Positions 13,101 through 21,100 of a stretch of DNA of 64,000 nucleotides are shown in pieces. Position 1 is the stretch's first letter. The number at the start of each line of letters is the position of its first letter. The translations under genes were made by a program, and so were the position numbers. The DNA lies in contig JACMZG010001908.1 of the NCBI GenBank assembly GCA_018340805.1, forward strand, positions 37,996,156-38,060,155, in the 5' to 3' direction. Below the pieces are notes generated by a model. It made no database searches and was not told the origin of the DNA. It saw only the letters and a list, made by a program, of their open reading frames with translations. The stretch is from Microvelia longipes. Lineage: Eukaryota; Arthropoda; Insecta; Hemiptera; Veliidae.

Positions 13101-15058
13101 TTACATTAAAAGAAATAAAACAGTACATAAAAGAATTAAAAAATGACAAATCTGCTGGAAGTGATAGAATCAAATCAGAATATCTCAAAGCTAGTATAGA
13201 AAATATAAGCGAGCCTATTAAATATTTATGTAGTTTATCTCTAACTTCAGGTATATTTCCCGATAAGCTAAAACAAACTATTGTGACGCCTTTATTTAAA
13301 CAGGGCGATCCGTCGATTTCTTCTAACTACAGGCCTATTTCTCTCCTCTCTAATGTTTCAAAAATCCTTGAAAGTGCATGAAATCTAGAATGCTTAACTT
13401 CATGTATAAACATAATTTGATTGCTGCGAATCAGTTCGGGTTTAAATCAATACAAGCACTTCTGATGCCATATATAACCTCACGAAACAGATTGTGGACG
13501 AATTAGATGTAGGTCAGAATGTTTTGTCAGTCTTCTTAGACTTGCAAAAGGCTTTTGACACCGTCAGTCACACAATCTTGTTGCGTAAGATGTATGATAT
13601 GGGATTCAGAGAATGCTATAATTGGTTTAAGAGTTATCTCACAAACAGAACTCAACAAGTTAAAGTAGCAGGTACTCTCAGTGACTCAATTGTGTTAACA
13701 AGCGGGGTAGGAGTGCCCCAAGGAAGTGTATTGGGGCCTATTTTATTTTTAATTTATGTGAATGAAATGCTTACCATGGATGAAGTGTATAACTTTTCTC
13801 AAGCATTTGCTGATGACAGCGTCTTAACTTTTACCAATTAAGAAAATTCGTAACAATACAAGTATTGCGTTCTGTTTATTACGCGCTCGTAGAATCAATC
13901 CTCTATTATGGAATAATAGCGTACGGCAGCGCAGCGCAAAACACCTAGAACCTTTATATATAGCTCAAAAAGAATAATCAAAATAATATTATTTAGACCT
14001 ATAACATCTAACACTGATGACTTGTTTATAGACTTCGGTGTTTTGCCACTTTCACAGTTGTTCAAAAAATCTGTTCTTATAAATTATTATAAAAGTGACA
14101 AAATACTAATGTCACACGTCTATCCAACTAGAGGTAAAGAAACATTAACAGTTGTTCCGCCATTCTGCAAGACATCAAAAAAGCAAAACCATGCTTGCTA
14201 TAAAGGACCTGCTTTCTATAATGAATTACCAATTTTACTTAAATCTGATAAAAAATTAAATGCATTTAAAAAAGCTCTTAGTAAATATTTATTTGAATCA
14301 ATATCCTCTAACAAACCTAAAAATTGATACAAAAATAATATAAAGACCTAAATTTACCAATAAATAAAAATAATATTTTTCAATAACCTTAAAACAAATA
14401 GTATAAAATTAAATACCGAAATACGTACATTAAATTGATAATAATAAATAAAAGTATATTATAAACAAATAAATAATTATAATTATATTAACACACTAAT
14501 ATATAATTTAGACTTTGATAACACTATGCATAGTCAGTCTAACATACAAGTTAAGAATCACTATTTCATAATTTTTCATATTATAGTAATAAGATAAGTG
14601 TAAAAACATAAACAATAACTTTTCCAAAGAAAAATAATTTATATTTATTTGTATGCTATTTATTTATATGCCATTTTAAATAAATGGCATATAAATAAAT
14701 AGCAACAGCCTCTAATATTACTTTGTGGTAAATACTCTGTATCACTACCTTTCCCCCCTTTCACTCTCTCTCTCTCTTTCTCTTTCTCTCTCTCGCTCTC
14801 TCTAACTTATTCTCTCCCTCCTTTTATTTTTTTTTAATTTTAAATAAAAATTGTTTGTTTCAAATTTATATATTTATTACGAATTAACAAAATTGTATAA
14901 ATAAAATATAATCTGTACGGGTTCTAAGCAGAGTCCTCGCTCAGAATCATTTCTTGAGGACTCTTACATCAATCATGCATGTATAATTGTTAATCTGTTT
15001 TTTCTTTATTGATGTATAATATACATATTTATTATTATTATTATTTATTATTTATATA

Positions 15059-15138
<80 letters not shown>

Positions 15139-18100
15139 TGAGTGTGTAATATGTATGAATGTAAGTATCTATGTATATACGTATATAGGGTTATATACCC
15201 AGCATATAAGGGGAAAAATAATCTAGTAATATCTATTAATGATTGAAGTATATTACCGTCAAAAGCATAGGAATAACTCTTGCGGATTATATTTCATCTA
15301 AGAGTTCTTAGATGTAATATAAGTTCTTATAGTTCTTTTCTCTTATAAAAAAAATTGGGGGGGGGATTAAATTCAAATATTAAAATAACGGAAAGCTTCT
15401 GGTGAGAAATTATACTAATTATGCAAATACCTTGTAAAATAAGGGTTCTTTACATGTAATGCTTAAAAGTGTGTGTAGTACTAAAGTGGAACACACACTT
15501 AAATAAAATAATAATTAAAAAAAAAAACCCTTTATTTCAAGTATCAAAACCAATTTCAACAGTTGATTTAAATTTTTTGCTATATTTTAAATTTTCTATT
15601 ACAATATATACTTGTAAAACCAGTTAAATTTACTTTTTTTTTAACTTGTAAAAATATATTTCTGAAAGGTGGCAAAAATGTAATGTACTTTAAAGCTGTT
15701 ATTAGTGCAATTATACGTAATGCTTTTTACTATTTTCTCTCGAAGAAACCCTTTAATAAAGAATTTCATAAGTGGGTACATGTATCTTTGTTGAAATTTG
15801 TGAAGTTTTAAATAAAAGGGTGCTGAATTTTAATATACTATTAAGATAAAAAGTATTTTCTGAAAATAAAGTTTACTTTTTTTGAAAACTTATTCGAATA
15901 ATTCTGTTTTATTAACACCTAATGCGTTAAGTAGTTTAAATAAAATAAAACTTTACACTGTGGAATGTTATTCAAAATTATTTTATTTTCCCATAATTCA
16001 TATCAACAGGGGCTTTAAAAAATATTTAAATTAGATGAAAAATTAATAATTCTCTTTTGTTGACTTAGAAATAATTTATTTCATCTAGTGCTAGTTTAGG
16101 TCATTCTACTTGAGGTAGAGGCACGTTTCTGGTTTTAGAAATGACTAATCTAGTATCTTTATATAATAAATTACTTAAAAAGTAGCAATGATAAAAATGT
16201 ATTTTCAAAATTAAGACTAGATTCTAATTCGATTATAACAGATTTGCCCCTTTTTAATAATAATTACTAAACTCTGTTTTATTGAGAAATTTTGTGTTAC
16301 GTTTTTGTTATTAATAATAAATTTAGTATATAAAATATAGTTTTAATACTCCACAAATATATTTTTAAAATACCTAAGAAGGTATAGGAGGAGAATAGAT
16401 TGAGGAGAGGGAAACACTTTATTTATAAAATTGCACTATAAAGAGAAGCTCTTAATTTTTATCGAATACTCAAGCACACTGCATACTAATCGAAACTGTT
16501 ATAAGGTTATATACAAAATGTTTATTTTTTAATAAAATATCATTAGTATTATATTTAAGTTAAAATTATTATAAAATGTCAACGACATAATTATAAATCT
16601 GCGTCTGAGAATAATTAAAACCAATGTTTATAAGACATTATTTTGATTTTCTGTGATTGTAAATGAGATTCTATATGTATATAATATTTTCAACCAGGAG
16701 TAAAAGAAAATTATGATTGATACCTATACTTAAAACTGTTTTGTTATTAATGATATGGTTTCTCTAGAACTAAACCTATATCCGTAACCATGATATTCTC
16801 TATGTTCGGAAGCTTCCATAAATTAATCTTAGTAATAGCTAACATATTTTTCATGATTTTTTTCTCTTCGGACATTATTATAAAATGTCAACGACATAAT
16901 TATAAATAATAGTGAGGACCTTTTCGGCTCTGCTCTATTTGTTAAATACCTTACTGTAGGATCTACGATTACAGCGAATTAATTGCTTGGGTTAAATGCA
17001 ACGATATCAGAAAACCTTGAAGGACCTTCTAGGTTCTTCAAAGTCTATTGCATACGCCCCTCCTAACTTACTTACGAGAAGGTGTATGCCGGATCCAGGG
17101 TGTTATATTTTCAGCGTGGTCTGAAGCGTGATGGATAACTGCTATGAACTGATTTTTCCTGTCTGGGGACGAACGAAGCAAGTCTAAAGATATACTTAAT
17201 TAGGTACTTTACATATTCTGACGATCGAAGCGAGTTCAAACTGGTGACGATGAGCGTAGAGAATCCGATGAGATGAGAAAGTTACAAGGCACCTTGTACC
17301 CGATTTGTTGGTAATATGCAATATTTGCTAATGTGTTTTAGATAGTTGATGAAAGGCCGAGTCAACCAGTGTTAGTTTTAGAGGATGACGTCAGATTTGA
17401 GCCGTTCTTTAGAGACAAACTGACAACTGTGTTAAAAGAAGCTGCTAGACTGAATTTCAAATGGGATCTTATGTAAGTAAATATTTAATATAAGAAAATA
17501 TTCTGCAATGTCGTTAGAAATTAGAGGTTACCTGTCGGGTAGTGGTTACTTTACACAACTATAATACTTGTTAACTTAAGACTTGTTGAGTTAAAAGAGA
17601 GATCAGTGGTTCCATTCCAACACATCTTTTTAGGAATTATATAAGAGGAGTGAGAGTGCTGTGCACCTCGTCCTTCGGAAGGGATGTCAAGCCGGTGGCC
17701 TCGATTCTGTACTGTATCAGATACTTGTTGATGATCCCTTCTTACAACACCATTGGTAAAATAAATTGGTAAAATCAATTTAGTAGGAACTACTGTGTTG
17801 TCTCGTGGTGTTGAGAAATTGTTTAAACAACTACGTCGAGGGGGCTTGTGTTATTCCCACAAGTTTGTAAAATGCACACCTACGCCAAAGTATTGCAGTC
17901 TTAGTATAACAAGCTAACTGCAAGGGGCTATGATGGAAAGAACCCAGCAGTGGTTGGTGCAGGCCAGGACCATTAGCAATCTCTATGAAAAGGAAAACCA
18001 ATTGCAATGAAAGACAGAGATCCTGGGGGATCTCTGTTGTTAAATTAATATAAGCTAAAAGTGGAACCATAGGTATACGACTTAAAAAAAATTAAGTAGA

Positions 18101-21100
18101 TTTTAAAAAATCTTTAGAAATCAAAGAATTACCCTATAGTTAAAATTTGACAAGAGTGTATCCCAAATCATGTGATTACAAGCAGCTGGATCTTTGGGGT
18201 AGAAATAAACTATTACATACAGTGATGAGCATTCTACGCCTTTAAGGGAGCTGGTAATAAGCCCCAAAAAGTGTCTTTTGCTTGGTGTAGAACAAAGGGT
18301 AGGTTCCGCATCTCCCACCCACTAATATTACGTTGAAATTTAATGGAATCCAACTTTGAGTCATCCTTTTTTATTCCCTAAATATATTATTTTTATTAAC
18401 TTTATTGTAATTAGATAGATTTATAGATAGTGAAAATTTAGCAATCAAACTAGACGTTAAGTAGGACTCTAGACAGAGAGGGGGCAATAAGCCCCAAAAA
18501 ATTCTGTTTTGCTTGGTGTAAAACAAAGGGTATAGGTTCTGCCTCCCCTACCCAAAAAGGGGCTTGCCTCTTTTGGCAAAGTTTTTTTTTACGAAAGTCC
18601 CTTAATGGTGGGTAAAAAACATCAACAATACCTACTCCAAACTTTTCAATAACATATTTTGTTTAGGTTTATTAGTTTCTTCTTAGAATTATCCTTTTGA
18701 TTTCGGACCGGTATTAATCGATTCAACACCCGAATATCGTAACCAAGGACTTTTTTCTTGAAAAAGGTTAATCATGAGATTACTTATAGTCCAAGAGCCA
18801 GACCTAATAAATGTGACTCATTTTGTACTACTTCAAAGCAAATTTCTCTGAAGATACACCTTAAATTATGAAGGAAAAGCATAGTCTGCCTATCCAGTGT
18901 GGAGCCCGTCATATGAATGCGCTCGCTCAAAATATTAAAGAATCGCACGAATTCCCGTTTTTTGGCAATAAGTGGTTCCCTGTAGGTTATGTGTAAAACA
19001 TAAAGAGTTTTTTTTTAAAACTGATAAAATTTACTAGGTATAAAACAAGTGTTTTTTCGTCAAAATCTGATAACTACAACTAAAGTTATGACAAGTGTTA
19101 AATGACCAAAAAATGCACAGAAAGTCAATATTTTTCCCCCAGCACTTTGCTATGAAATATGCTGTTCTTTTAAATTATTTTAGATTATGATCTCCACAAA
19201 GACAACATCAATTTAAAATAGTAGAGTGCGTGAAATTAGGAAAAAATTAATCAGTTACTTAGAGAAAAGTATAGCACTGCGCTTTGTTTGCTTAATTAAT
19301 CAATGTAAATAATGATCTGCTTTTTCCGCTTGTAAATAATGATGTGTTTTTCGTTTTTCCCTTCCTTGTCTCCGTTAATGACTTTTACCAAGCCAATTGA
19401 TAACATTATTTACATCACACAAGGACTAGATTAATATTTATTATTATTATTTTCACCTATCCATGTTTCTTCATCTTCACTGAGGGGAAGCATAAATTAA
19501 ACAATATAATATACGCCTGTATAACCACAACATATACTAAACCATCATTGTATTTGTGTAAAGCTTGTAATCTAACTTTGGCAGTTAAACTCACAGTTGA
19601 GGCTTACAGTCAGACTTTAAATTTTTTGTTGATAGCCAACTATAATTATAATAATAAACTATCAAGAAATGGATCATTGAGTTAAAAAGTGAGCATTCCA
19701 AAGTAAATTCACCCGGCTTGTGGACCTCAGCACCAGATTTATTGGGACACCTGTGGGATCTGTTTTATGGGAAATCGACTTTAAACTTCACCCACCTTTT
19801 ATAAGATTCTTGTAAATCATAGTTCTTGTATTGCTTGTTAAACCTTTAGTGCGATTTTCTTATTTTCAGATATTTAGGACGTAAAATAATGAACGAAGAT
19901 AAAGAGCAAGAGGTTGGCAAGCTTGGGATTCTAGTTCATGCTGGGTATTCCTACTGGACTATAGGGTACTTGATATCTTATCAAGGAGCCCATAAACTTA
20001 TCTCAGCTAAACCTTTGGAAAACTTGGTGCCTGTTGATGAATACATTCCAATCCTCTCTGATAAGCATCCCAGGTAAGCTAAGGCTTTAAGTACTCTAGT
20101 CTCTGAGACAATATAGCTTAATTAGTTCACTCTGCCAAATGTCCCGCTAATTTAATGTCGTGAGACCCAAGAGAGGTGCTGTTAGTGATTGGAGAGAAGT
20201 AGCTCTACCGGACAATCACATATTAGCTGTTATTATGTAATTCTTACTGTTTTAGTGGAATTCCTAAGAAAAATGAGCTTATGAGATTTGGGTCATGAAG
20301 GGGGGGGGAGTTGACGAGATACAAGACTACAATTCAGGTACGAGATACCTCGGAAATTAATCCCACCATAATAATTTGCTACGCGTATACTCACCTCTTC
20401 TGACTCTATTAAAATAACATCAAAAACAAGTTTCAGGTCTTATTTTAAAAAGTACAAAAATGCTATTATCCAGTTTTAACATTATACCTGAATATGTTCT
20501 AGTTTAAATCAAAAATATTTTCTCCTTTAACTCTGATCATTGTAAGTACACCATTAAGTTAATGTTAAAGGTGTATTGTGAAAGCAATAAAATTCTTGAA
20601 CGGGTCATTGAGTATAGTGAAGATCTAATAGAATCTCTTATGTCTTCTTATTTCTCTTTTGTTTTGGAATGCATTGCTCCTCTATAAATCCTTAAAGATA
20701 TTTTCCTATCTTTCTAAAGCTTTCCTAAACACATTAAACCTTTTCTCTATTTTATATTAAAAAATTGACCATTTTAGAGCTTTGAGTTCGATTGCCTCAG
20801 GGGTGAATTGTTGTATTTAGAAATTCTGCACAAGAAAAATTTATCTGTAATCATAAATTACCAAACATGTCTTGGTATGTTCATTAAAGATTTTCTTCTG
20901 ATTATTAGTTATCAAAAATTAATAATATTTTTTTACAAAAAGTACTAACGGTTTTCAATTACATGGTTATAATACGAATTATTTAATGTGAATCGTAAAA
21001 TTTTATTTGTAATATAATTTTACATAAAAACGATTATTTTATGGAAAATAAAATTCTTTTCTTACACAAAATATTTTTTTTTTTCAATTTCCACGTTACA

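Larger units (their letters stand above)
12976..15050 (+). mobile_element. Jockey/CR1-type LINE, 5' truncated and internally deleted
   Basis: It starts in the region just before reverse transcriptase (LNKFFSTIGIDL), runs through most of that domain to the C-terminal part ending at 14327, then has an AT-rich 3' UTR. The 3' UTR includes a CT-rich run (14758-14826) and an inverted pair GAGTCCTC/GAGGACTC at about 14938-14963, and ends near a TTA-rich tail. A (TA)n microsatellite follows. Confidence 0.8.
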
